Source: Dehalococcoidia bacterium
GTDB lineage: Bacteria; Chloroflexota; Dehalococcoidia; Lucifugimonadales; JAGWBF01
Direction: 5' to 3'
Assembly: GCA_021295955.1 (NCBI GenBank)
Contig: JAGWBJ010000014.1
Location: 1-64,000 of the forward strand
Length of the DNA: 64,000 nucleotides
Part shown: positions 24,434-32,323 of the stretch, piece after piece
Numbering within the stretch: the stretch's first letter is position 1
Layout: each line of letters opens with the position of its first letter
Translations under genes and position numbers: made by a program
Notes under the pieces: generated by a model
Database searches by the model: none
What the model saw: only the letters and a program-made list of their open reading frames with translations
What the model was told of the DNA's origin: nothing

Positions 24434-25795
24434 ATGACTCCCGGCGCCAGACCGCTGCCCCGCCTTCGCGCTCCCTTCTATGGCTGGTGGATGGTGGCCC
24501 TCACGATTGTGATCAACGGCATGGGCAGCGGCCCCATATGGTCGGGCGTGGGGATATGGGTGAAGGCGCTGGAGGGCCCCATGGGCTGGTCCCGGACCCA
24601 GCTCACCGGGGCCTTCTCCCTGGCCCAGCTCGAGGGGAGCTTCGTCGGTCCCGCGCTGGGCTATCTGACCGACCGGTTCGGCTCCCGGCACATGGTGCTG
24701 ATGGGGATGCTCATCATCGGCGGCGGGTTCATGCTCTTCAGCTACACCACCAACCTGGCGATGTTCTACGTCGCCTACTCCATCATCATGTTCGGCGCCG
24801 CCGCGGGGACTTACCTGCCCCTGATGACCTCGGTCAACAGGTGGTTCGTGCGCAAGCGGGGGATCGCCATGGCCGTGGCCGGGGAGGGCTACTTCATCGG
24901 CGGCGTCGCCCTGGTGCCCATCCTCGCGTGGGCGGTGAACCCGGACCTTCACGGCTGGGAGGTCACCTCCCGGGGCATCGGCATCGTCTTCCTGGCCATC
25001 GCCTGGCCCATCAGCAGGCTCATCCGGAACTCCCCCGAGGAGTACGGCCTGCGCCCCGACGGGGACCCGCCGTCCCGGGGCCCGGAGGTGGACGCGCCGT
25101 CGGGGACGGCGGCTCCGACCGCCACCTGGGGAGACGCGCCGGACTTCACCGCCAGGGAGGCGATGCGCACCGCCTCCTTCTGGCTGATCTCCCTGGGCCA
25201 CGGCCTGTGCGCGATGATGATCGCCACCATGTCGGTGCACATGGTGCCCATGCTCACGGACCAGGGGCTGTCCCTCCAGATGGCCTCCTACGTGTGGGCG
25301 GCGGCCATGGCGGTGGGCGCAGGGTCGGCCCTGCTGGGAGGCTACGTTGGAGACCGGGTCCCCAAGCACCTGGCGCTGTTCGTCTTCGCCACCATCCAGG
25401 GGGCGGGCTTTACCCTGGCCGTGGGTGTGGACAGCGCGGCAACGGGGTTCCTCTTCGCCGCGGTGTTCGGGTTCGGAAACGGGGGCCGCAACCCCCTGGT
25501 CACCGCCATCCGGGGCGACTACTTCGGAAAACGGGCCTTCGCGACCATCACCGGCATCTCCACGGCGCCCCTCTACATCCTGACGCTGGTGGCGCCCCTC
25601 TTCGCCGCGGCCCTGTTCGACATCCGGGAGAGCTATACGATACCCTTCTCGGTGCTGGGAGCGCTGGGACTCTTCAGCGGGTTCCTGTTCCTGATGGCCA
25701 GGAAGCCGGCATACCCCGCCAGGCCCGGGGTAGCGCCACGGACAGCCAGAGATAGAGCAAACGCAGCGAACGTAAGGAGGAGCGATGTCCACTGA
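24434..25795 (+). CDS. MFS transporter
   Basis: A 453-residue integral membrane protein with about 12 transmembrane segments split into two halves by a charged central loop (about residues 205-245). It resembles the oxalate/formate antiporter-like or monocarboxylate MFS group: N-terminal YGWWMVALTIVINGMG, YLTDRFGSRHMVLMGM (motif A), and a second-half LLGGYVGDRVPKHLALF. Substrate unknown, probably a small organic acid. Its last 11 bases overlap the SnoaL-like gene, so the two are co-translated. Confidence 0.85.
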   Translation: MTPGARPLPRLRAPFYGWWMVALTIVINGMGSGPIWSGVGIWVKALEGPMGWSRTQLTGAFSLAQLEGSFVGPALGYLTDRFGSRHMVLMGMLIIGGGFMLFSYTTNLAMFYVAYSIIMFGAAAGTYLPLMTSVNRWFVRKRGIAMAVAGEGYFIGGVALVPILAWAVNPDLHGWEVTSRGIGIVFLAIAWPISRLIRNSPEEYGLRPDGDPPSRGPEVDAPSGTAAPTATWGDAPDFTAREAMRTASFWLISLGHGLCAMMIATMSVHMVPMLTDQGLSLQMASYVWAAAMAVGAGSALLGGYVGDRVPKHLALFVFATIQGAGFTLAVGVDSAATGFLFAAVFGFGNGGRNPLVTAIRGDYFGKRAFATITGISTAPLYILTLVAPLFAAALFDIRESYTIPFSVLGALGLFSGFLFLMARKPAYPARPGVAPRTARDRANAANVRRSDVH

Positions 25796-26225
25796 GAAGA
25801 ACCTGGAGCTGGTGAAGGAGCTGCTGGACGCCATGCGGGCCCACGATATCCGCAAGGGAACGTCCTTCTACGCCGAGGACAGCGTGCTGGACATGATCCC
25901 CGTCCGGGGGGTGGTCCGCGGGCCCCAGGGGTTGGCCGCGGCGTGGGGAATGGCCTGGACGGCCTTCCCCGACCAGTACTACAGGGAGGACAACATCTTC
26001 GCCTACGGCGACTACGTCTGCTTTGAGGGGGTGATGGGAGGGACCCAGCAGGGGATGTACCTGGGCCTCCCGCCCACGGGCAAGAGCATGTCCGTCCGGG
26101 TGTGCTTCGTCTGGCGCATCGAAGACGGCAAGGTGAAGGAGTGGCACTCCTACTGGGACGCCGCGGACCTCCTTCGCCAGATGGGGATCATCCCCCAGAG
26201 CACCGGCCTGCCCTTGGAGGAGTAG
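25785..26225 (+). CDS. SnoaL-like ester cyclase family protein
   Basis: A 146-residue NTF2/SnoaL-fold protein (alpha+beta barrel). Family signs are ELVKELLDAMRAHDIRKGTSFYAEDSVLDMIP, an AFPDQYYREDNIFAYGDYVCFEGVMGGTQQG segment, and VCFVWRIEDGKVKEWHSYWDAADLLRQMGI. Members are cyclases, hydrolases or isomerases acting on polyketides or small lipophilic compounds. An AAGGAGG-type site lies before the ATG. It overlaps the MFS gene and precedes an alcohol dehydrogenase-like gene. Confidence 0.88.
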   Translation: MSTEKNLELVKELLDAMRAHDIRKGTSFYAEDSVLDMIPVRGVVRGPQGLAAAWGMAWTAFPDQYYREDNIFAYGDYVCFEGVMGGTQQGMYLGLPPTGKSMSVRVCFVWRIEDGKVKEWHSYWDAADLLRQMGIIPQSTGLPLEE

Positions 26226-26288
26226 CAGACGCGGCGGGCCGGGCCCAATTTTCGTGACCCCATATTTGCGAACAGACGGAGGCATCCC

Positions 26289-27317
26289 ATGAAGGTAGCC
26301 TGGTTCCGCGAGTTCGGAGGACCGGAGGTCCTCACCTACGAAGAGGCCCCCGACCCGGAGCCCGAGCCGGGAGAGGCGCTGGTCCGGGTCCGGGCCACCG
26401 GCGTGAACCACGTGGACCTGGACATGCGGGCCGGCGTGTCCCGCTTCCCCATCACCTTCCCCCATACCCTGGGGCTGGAGTACTCGGGGGAGGTGGCCGC
26501 CATTCGCGGCGGAGGCGGCCGCGTCAAGGAGGGGGACCGGGTCTGGGTGTTCAACCGGATCCCCTGCGGGTCCTGTGAATACTGCATGAGCGGCCGGGAC
26601 AACCTGTGCGTCCAAGGGGGCGACCGGGGACGGCGGGTCCCGGGAGGCTACGCCCAGCTCGTCACCCTGCCCGTCTCCGCCCTCCGGCCCATGCCCGACC
26701 ACGTGCCCTTCGAGGACGCGGCGGCGGCGCCCATCGCCTTCGGCACGGCCTGGCACGTGTTGATCAACCGGGGCGGGCTCCAGGCCGGGGACACGGTGCT
26801 GATCCAGGCCGCCGGGTCGGGCATCGGCAGCGCCGCCATCCAGATCGCCCGCCACGCCGGCGCGACCATCATCACCACCGCCAGCACCGACGAGAAGCTG
26901 GCCAGGGCGGCGGAGATGGGCGCCCACCATACCATCAACTACGCCAGGGAGGAGTTCCCCCAGCGGGTGAGGGATCTGACCGGCGGCCGGGGAGTCGACC
27001 TGGTGATGGAGCACGTGGGCGGGGAGGTGTTCACCAAGAGCCTGGAATGCCTCAAGAGGGACGGGGCCATCGTCACCGTGGGCGGCCACAGCGGGGAGGT
27101 GGTCCCCTTCGACATCATCCCCTTCTTCCGCAACGAGTACCGGCTGCTGGGCTCCAGCGGGGCAACCCGCCCGGAGCTCATGAGGGTGATGGAGATGGTG
27201 TTCCAGGGCGCCTTCCGGCCCGTGGTCTCCCGGGTCCTGGACCTGTCCCAGGCGGCCGAGGCCCACCGGCTGGTGGACTCCCGGGACTTCTTCGGCAAGG
27301 TGCTGTTGACACCGTAG
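26289..27317 (+). CDS. Zinc-binding alcohol dehydrogenase-like protein
   Basis: A 342-residue medium-chain dehydrogenase/reductase. Structural zinc cysteines C93, C96, C99 and C107 are all present (CGSCEYCMSGRDNLC). The catalytic-zinc Cys seen in true alcohol dehydrogenases is replaced by Asn-His (N40-H41), so it may work like quinone oxidoreductases. NAD(P)-binding AAGSGIGSAAIQIARHAGA and VMEHVGGEVF follow. GGAGG lies six bases before the ATG. Confidence 0.9.
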   Translation: MKVAWFREFGGPEVLTYEEAPDPEPEPGEALVRVRATGVNHVDLDMRAGVSRFPITFPHTLGLEYSGEVAAIRGGGGRVKEGDRVWVFNRIPCGSCEYCMSGRDNLCVQGGDRGRRVPGGYAQLVTLPVSALRPMPDHVPFEDAAAAPIAFGTAWHVLINRGGLQAGDTVLIQAAGSGIGSAAIQIARHAGATIITTASTDEKLARAAEMGAHHTINYAREEFPQRVRDLTGGRGVDLVMEHVGGEVFTKSLECLKRDGAIVTVGGHSGEVVPFDIIPFFRNEYRLLGSSGATRPELMRVMEMVFQGAFRPVVSRVLDLSQAAEAHRLVDSRDFFGKVLLTP

Positions 27318-27338
27318 CCCTCATACGGCGCCCACTGT

Positions 27339-27455
27339 CATTCCGACCCCCGAGCCAGATTCCAGGGACAGGCCGGGCATTCCGACCCCCGAGCCAGATT
27401 CCAGGGACAGGCCGGGCATTCCGACCCCCGAGCCAGATTCCAGGGACAGGCCGGG
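27339..27455. repeat. 39-bp direct repeat, three exact copies
   Basis: Units at 27339-27377, 27378-27416 and 27417-27455, each starting CATTCCGACCCCCGAGCCAG. There is no spacer between units, so this is a tandem repeat and not a CRISPR array. Confidence 0.9.
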
Positions 27456-27550
27456 GCCGTCTTCGGATACGATGAAGGCAGGGCCAGTGAATCCCGCCGT
27501 GCCCCAGGCTGTCATTACTCTGAAAATCGGTCTCAGCACCCCATCGGTCT

Positions 27551-27734
27551 CTCCCGCGAAAGCGGGAGTCCACGGCGCCCGATAGTGGATTCCCGCGTGC
27601 GCGGGAATGACGATGGTTAAGTCCCCTTCGTTTTCATGCTCTTACTTGGCCTTCACAAGGCCCTGGGAAATTCCGAACGGAGCGCAGCGAAGTGAGGAAT
27701 CTGTCCAACCCTGGGTTCCGGCCTGCGCCGGAAC
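27551..27734. repeat. REP-like hairpin cluster
   Basis: Palindromes CTCCCGCGAAAGCGGGAG (27551-27568) and ATTCCCGCGTGCGCGGGAAT (27589-27608), spaced as in the copy at 4630-4687, plus GTTCCGGCCTGCGCCGGAAC (27715-27734). The gap 27318-27833 has no supported gene. Confidence 0.75.
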
Positions 27735-27833
27735 GATGTGTAGGGCGGGGCCGTGCCGCACTGCAGACGAGGAACGGTCTGTTGGGCGGAATGAGACGAG
27801 GGGCTGCCCCGCGCCTGGTCGGGTTGCCTGCAG

Positions 27834-28751
27834 CTATCCCTGCCAGTGGGCCGGGAGTATGGTCCCCGCCAGGCCGAACTGCCGCGTGACCCACTCCTCG
27901 ACGTACACGTTGTCCTTGAAGCCCGAGTACCGGGTCTTGTTCACCTCGGGGGCGGTCCCCAGGGCCGACGTGAGGGGGGCCAGGGCGGCGCCGCTCAGCA
28001 GGTCGCCGTCGCCCTCGGTCATGACCAGGGAGGGCACTTTCACCCTGGGGGCAAACCAGCGCAGGTCGAAGTAGGACAGAGTGCGGGCAACCGCGTCCCG
28101 CTGGGAGGGGTCGTGGCGCAGGTAGTCGTTGACCTCCTGGAGCGGGTACGCCTCCGTGCGCGGCGCGGCGTCCGCCGTGGCGAAGAACATGGCCGGGGTG
28201 CAGACCAGGTGGGTGAGGCCCGAGCCCAGGGCGGCGGTCACCAGGGCCAGGTCGCCGCCCATGGCGACCACCTTGCTGCCATCCACCTCGGGCCGCGTAA
28301 CCAGGTACTCCAGCGCCCTCAGGCAGTCGGCCACGATGCCCCGGTAGACGTACGCCTCGCGGTGGGAGATGCCGTGGGTCAGCAGGCCTGGGAAGGCCGC
28401 GGCGAAGGGTTGGTCCGCTCCCCTCTGGCCCCTGACGCCCACGGAGAAGGTGACGTACTCCCGGCGCTGGGCGTTGGTGAATCCCTGGGGTATCTGCTCC
28501 ACCACGCTGCCGTACCTGGGCAGGTAGTAGCGGGTGGGAAAGGGTCCCGCGCCCTTGGGGATGCTCAGGTGGGCGAAGATGCGGTAGGGGCCGATGGAGG
28601 TCATGTGGACGACGTAGGCGGTGGCGTAGTCGGTGGAGCGGAGGGGCAGCTCGTCGACCTCGGGGACCGCCGGGATGCCCGCCAGCTCCTCCTGGACCGA
28701 TGTCCAGTAGACATCGAAGTCATCGGGCCTGTTGTCCGTCAGTGTAGTCAT
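27834..28751 (-). CDS. Acetyl xylan esterase-like protein lacking the catalytic serine
   Basis: A 305-residue paralog of the esterase at 13833-14759, with the same N-terminal DDFDVYWTSVQEELAGIPAVPEVDELPL pattern and the FPGLLTHGISHREAYVYRGIVADCLRALEYL segment. Where the active paralog has GVTGHSQGGGLAITT, this one has VVAMGGDLALVTA (161-173): the G-x-S-x-G elbow is gone. It is probably not an esterase; a binding or regulatory role is possible. GAGGAAGG lies seven bases upstream of the ATG. It starts 33 bp after the linalool dehydratase-like gene on the same strand and is likely cotranscribed. Confidence 0.8.
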   Translation of the reverse strand: MTTLTDNRPDDFDVYWTSVQEELAGIPAVPEVDELPLRSTDYATAYVVHMTSIGPYRIFAHLSIPKGAGPFPTRYYLPRYGSVVEQIPQGFTNAQRREYVTFSVGVRGQRGADQPFAAAFPGLLTHGISHREAYVYRGIVADCLRALEYLVTRPEVDGSKVVAMGGDLALVTAALGSGLTHLVCTPAMFFATADAAPRTEAYPLQEVNDYLRHDPSQRDAVARTLSYFDLRWFAPRVKVPSLVMTEGDGDLLSGAALAPLTSALGTAPEVNKTRYSGFKDNVYVEEWVTRQFGLAGTILPAHWQG

Positions 28752-28784
28752 GGCACGCCTTCCTCGGGGCCTGTGTCGAGACTT

Positions 28785-30326
28785 CTATCGACCCTGGACA
28801 TGGACCAGGACGGTATGCTCGGCCACGGTGGTCTGGATTTCTATGTCCCCGTCCACCGCTCTCCAGCTCTCGGATACCTCCCCGTCGACTCTTACGAGGC
28901 AGTCATTTGGATTTACGTTGGTCACGCGGAACGACGTTGGCCTTCCGGAAGCCGCCGGCAGTCCCCTGTCCGTGGCGACCACCAGGCATTTCTTGTCGGC
29001 ATCGTAGTAAGCCTGTGAGAGACAGACGGTGGGAAAGTCTACGCCGTATACCGTAGGCTCGATGAACTTCTTCAGGTTGGGCTCGTTGTAGATACGCCAC
29101 GTGGCGTCACGAGAGACCGCCTCGGCCTCGGCCATCTGCCCATTGTACTGGCCTCGGGGGTAAGGCTCGTTGAGACCGAAGCCCCAGGTGAACTCGCCCG
29201 ACGCCTCATCCCAGGTCGGCTCGTAGTTCTCCTCCGCGTGGGCCTTGAGCTTGGCGTAGATCGCATCCTCGCCAAACTCCCTGGCCAAGACCAGTCCGAG
29301 GATCGTGCCCTTGGGAGTACGCTCGAGGGTCTTGAGGTCCGTCGTGCTGTCCACCACCTCCCCGGACTCGTTCCAACCCAGGAATTGGGCGGCTCCCTCG
29401 AACAGCAACCTGGCATCCTCATGCTTATGGCCCAGAAGCCCGTGGGACAGCAGGAGATGCCCCCCCGCATTCGTCATGAACCGGTAGTCGATAATAGGGT
29501 CATACATGAAGACCGACGAGTCCTTAGCCGACCCCGTTACGCTCCGAAGTCCGTAGATCTCCTTTGCCTGCTCCCACCAGCCGTTGAACACCCGGTGATG
29601 GTCGGTCCCGTAGAGTATATCGGTAAGCCTCAGACCGAGGCCGGCTCCGGCCAGTCAATGTGGCCAGATCTTTGTATTCTCTCAATGGCAACCCTCAGCG
29701 ACCTTCGACCACTGCCGCGCCAGGTGGTCGGCGATGGAAGTATGCGACCACGTGAAGGTGTTCTCCCCGTCGCGTATCAGGTCGAAGGGCTGGTCCCATT
29801 TCTCGTCCCCGGTCACGTAGAGGTGGAACCCCAGCATCATCAGGAACCAACCTTTGAAGTTCAGGTTCCCGTCCGCTCCGATGGGGTCCATCTGAAGGCC
29901 CCACGGCTCCACGCCGTTGGCCGTCCAGCCGGGGACGTCGTACTGGCCCCTGAGATGCTTGGGAATGCCGAAGTCGTACCAGTTCTCCTGGTAGCTGGCG
30001 CGTCTGGGGTCGGGGCCGATCTGGTCGAGCCAGTCCTTGGCCGCCCAGTATCCGGTATGCCTGTACAGCATCTCGTCGAGTATCCTGCCGTACACCTCAC
30101 GCCAGGCAGGTGTGGTATCGGCCATCAGCGGTATTGCAAAGCTGGTGACCTCCAGGTCCATCCTGTGCCATGACCCGATGGGTTCGTTGGTAATCGCATC
30201 CCAATGTGGGTGCGGCTGCCCTTCTTTGTCCCAGTTGTCTTCGGTCGTGGCCTTCCGGTACAGGTACCTGAGCCAACCGCGAGTCCGGTCGGAGATTGCA
30301 GGGTATCCCCGAATCATCTTTGCCAT
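28785..30326 (-). CDS. Linalool dehydratase-isomerase family protein with two in-frame UGA (probable selenocysteine) codons
   Basis: One 513-codon frame interrupted by TGA at 29682-29684 (codon 215) and 29655-29657 (codon 224). Read through, the centre is CHUENTKIWPHULAGAG, then LRLTDILYGTDHHRVF. This aligns with CEPDNYFVQC...VYDRLHGTDY of the Castellaniella linalool dehydratase-isomerase: the two UGAs fall exactly on active-site C171 and C180, nine residues apart. Upstream homology: GSWHRMDLEVTSFAIPLMAD, GYWAAKDWLDQIGPDP, NLNFKGWFLMMLGFHLYVTG. Downstream: FMTNAGGHLLLSHGLL and a beta-rich C-terminal part (about 420-513). The family folds as an alpha6-alpha6 barrel and hydrates/isomerises terpenoid alkenes through cysteines; the substrate here is unknown. 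GAGG lies seven bases before the ATG. The alternative, two nonsense mutations, is unlikely. Confidence 0.82.
29627..29654 (-). promoter_or_regulatory. Candidate bacterial SECIS after the second UGA
   Basis: A 5-bp stem GCCTC/GAGGC (29641-29637 with 29631-29627) encloses the loop GGUCU, which begins 19 nt after the UGA. Loop sequence and distance equal those of the E. coli fdhF SECIS as I recall it. A GGCCGG-AG-CCGGCC palindrome overlaps the lower part. No comparable loop follows the first UGA. Confidence 0.65.
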
Positions 30327-30368
30327 ACGCTATCCTCGAGGGTCCATTTGTACGTAGGGTCGGTGTCG

Positions 30369-30398
30369 ATTTTACAGCATTTGCTCAGGTCAGGACAA
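30369..30398 (-). promoter_or_regulatory. Promoter for the linalool dehydratase-like gene
   Basis: On the minus strand: TTGTCC (30398-30393), 18-bp spacer, TAAAAT (30374-30369), 42 bp before the start codon. Confidence 0.5.
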
Positions 30399-30505
30399 GC
30401 AAAGCCACTCCAACCCCCTACGGGTCGATTCGCTCGATTGACGAGCAGCCCCGCGGGTCCGACGGCCCTGTCCATGCCCGATTCCCCGTATGATCGCCCA
30501 TCTGG

Positions 30506-30514
30506 TGATATAAT
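30506..30514 (+). promoter_or_regulatory. Extended -10 promoter for the DUF169 gene
   Basis: TGATATAAT: a consensus TATAAT with upstream TGn, 45 bp before the DUF169 start. The -35 region is poor, as expected for an extended -10. Confidence 0.6.
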
Positions 30515-30559
30515 GCGGGTGGCCCCCGGCGATCTCGCAAGGAGTGGAGAGGACGATAC

Positions 30560-31261
30560 ATGAGATACTCGGAAACGGCCCGGCTGCTGGTGGCCGAGCT
30601 GGACCTGCGCTTTCCCCCAGCGGCCCTGGCCTTCGTGGACGAGCCGCCGCCCGGCATACCCAGGACCGATACCGTGGAGCCCTCGAGCTGCGCCTTCTGG
30701 CGCCGGGCGGAGGAGAAGGTCTTCTACGCAGCCGCGGAAGACCATTTCAACTGCCCTTTGGGAACCATGGTCATGGGACTGCCCTTGCCGGAGGCGCAGA
30801 TGGCGCAGCTGCAGGACGCGGTTGGGATGATGTGCGGCCTGTCTTACGTCCGAGAAGAGGAGGTGGAGCACGTCCCGAAAGTGGACCGGGCTTCCACCGG
30901 CATTGTCTATGGGCCGTTGGAGCAGTTCCCCATGGAGCCGGCGGCGGTGCTGCTCTGGCTCACGCCCAAGCAGGCCATGGTGATGAGCGAGTGTTTCGGC
31001 CTGATGAACTGGGCCGCGGGCCCCGCCGGGATCCTGGGCCGGCCGGGGTGCGGCGCCATTCCGATAGCCCTGTCCGGCGGCCGGCCGGCCCAATCCTACG
31101 GATGCACCGGCATGAGAATCAACACCGGCCTACCGGAGGAGCTGTTGCTCATGGTCCTTCCCGGGAGCGTGTTGGGCGGTGTCTCCGCGGAGCTGGACCG
31201 GATTCGTGAGGTCCACCGGCAGATGGAGGCCCACTACCACGAGCGGATAGCCAGCCTCTGA
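30560..31261 (+). CDS. DUF169 family protein
   Basis: A 233-residue DUF169 (PF02596) protein of unknown function. Typical features are the N-terminal helix with LLVAELDLRFPPAALAF, conserved cysteines in PSSCAFWRRA and DHFNCPLGTMVMGL, and the C-terminal SYGCTGMRINTGLPEELLLMVLPGS. The cysteines may bind a metal or cofactor. It diverges from the linalool dehydratase-like gene with 233 bp between them containing promoters for both, so the two may be co-regulated. Confidence 0.85.
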   Translation: MRYSETARLLVAELDLRFPPAALAFVDEPPPGIPRTDTVEPSSCAFWRRAEEKVFYAAAEDHFNCPLGTMVMGLPLPEAQMAQLQDAVGMMCGLSYVREEEVEHVPKVDRASTGIVYGPLEQFPMEPAAVLLWLTPKQAMVMSECFGLMNWAAGPAGILGRPGCGAIPIALSGGRPAQSYGCTGMRINTGLPEELLLMVLPGSVLGGVSAELDRIREVHRQMEAHYHERIASL

Positions 31262-31351
31262 TTCCTCCTGCCCTACCCACCCCGGGCCAGTGCATCCCCC
31301 GCTCGCCGGAGAAAGGTCGAACCGCGCTTTGGCCAGAGGGACGATAGGCGG

Positions 31352-32302
31352 CTAGAACACGGCCAGGGGGTTGGCGGGAGACCCGGTGGCGCCCTGGACC
31401 TTGAGGGGCGACACCACGAGCATGAACTCGTAGCGGCCCTCTTCCTGGCAGGCCTCGGCCAGGGGTTGCAGCAGGCAGTTGTCCAGCAACGAGATGCCGT
31501 AGGCGTATATGGCGCAGTGGACCGGGTTGGGGAAGTCGTAGCCGTCGGGGTACGCGTCCATCATGTCCCAGGCCAGGGCCGATATGTCGTTGTCCCGGAT
31601 GAAGGGGAGGCAGGAGGCGTGGAGGCCGGGCTTGCTGATCCTCACCAGGTCGTCCAATATCTCCTGGGTCCCGTAGGTCACGTCGGGATGGTCGGCCTGC
31701 CACTTCTCCCGGCCGCTGTACACCGCCACGACGTCGCCGGGCTGGATGGCTATCCCCTGGGCCTTGGCGGCGTCCTCCAAGTCCCAGCCGTGGACGGGGT
31801 TGTCCTCGGTCACGTAGGGCACCCCCCGCAGCCTGGGGATGTCCAGCAGGACGCCCCGGGTGAGCACGCCGTCGCTCCAGACGTCGATGCCTCCCCACTT
31901 GGAGCCGTCGAAGGTCAGCTCCTCCTTGGGGTCCCGGCCGTTCCACATGCCGTCGGCGCCCCAAACGTGGCAGAGGGCGTCGATGTGGGTGAAGGCCCTG
32001 CCGTGGTAGAAGGCCCCCAGGAAGTCCGAGGCCGAGCCCCGGTCTCCCTCGTCGTGGCGGTAGCTGGCCTTCATGTAGTGCTGGGCCGGGTACAGGTTCC
32101 CCGCCACTCCCCCCGTCTTCCAGTACCTGCTCATGGACACGGTCCTGCCGCTGCGGACCAGCCGCGTCGCCGCGACCCTCTTCTCGTCGGTGATCAGGTT
32201 CATGGCTCCCCGCTCATCGTCGGGGCCCCAGCGGCCCCAGTTGTTCCGGTCCGTGAGGTAGGCCATGACCTCTTCCCGGGTGGGTACCCTTCTCTCTGAC
32301 AT
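31352..32302 (-). CDS. Cyclase family protein (kynurenine formamidase-like), paralog 3
   Basis: A 316-residue metal-dependent hydrolase of the cyclase/kynurenine formamidase family (PF04199). The metal-binding motif is H100-x5-H106-x-D108-x3-H112 in YHGRAFTHIDALCH. Conserved GWDLEDAAKAQGI and HASCLPFIRDNDISALAWDMMD follow. Start supported by AGGAGG six bases upstream. It is the last of three tandem paralogs on the minus strand and shares much of its sequence with them, including the C-terminal GATGSPANPLAVF. Substrate probably an N-formyl amide, ester or lactone. Confidence 0.9.
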   Translation of the reverse strand: MSERRVPTREEVMAYLTDRNNWGRWGPDDERGAMNLITDEKRVAATRLVRSGRTVSMSRYWKTGGVAGNLYPAQHYMKASYRHDEGDRGSASDFLGAFYHGRAFTHIDALCHVWGADGMWNGRDPKEELTFDGSKWGGIDVWSDGVLTRGVLLDIPRLRGVPYVTEDNPVHGWDLEDAAKAQGIAIQPGDVVAVYSGREKWQADHPDVTYGTQEILDDLVRISKPGLHASCLPFIRDNDISALAWDMMDAYPDGYDFPNPVHCAIYAYGISLLDNCLLQPLAEACQEEGRYEFMLVVSPLKVQGATGSPANPLAVF

Positions 32303-32323
32303 TTCCGCCTCCTGATGGGTTGA

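Noticed and set aside
27339-27455. CRISPR array
   Set aside because: The three 39-bp units are contiguous with no spacers and there are no cas genes in the window.
28785-30326. Two separate genes, or a plain pseudogene, at 29682-30326 and 28785-29591
   Set aside because: Both parts are in the same frame and belong to one domain; the only interruptions are UGAs on the two conserved cysteines, and a SECIS-like hairpin follows. A decayed gene would be expected to show stops or shifts elsewhere too.
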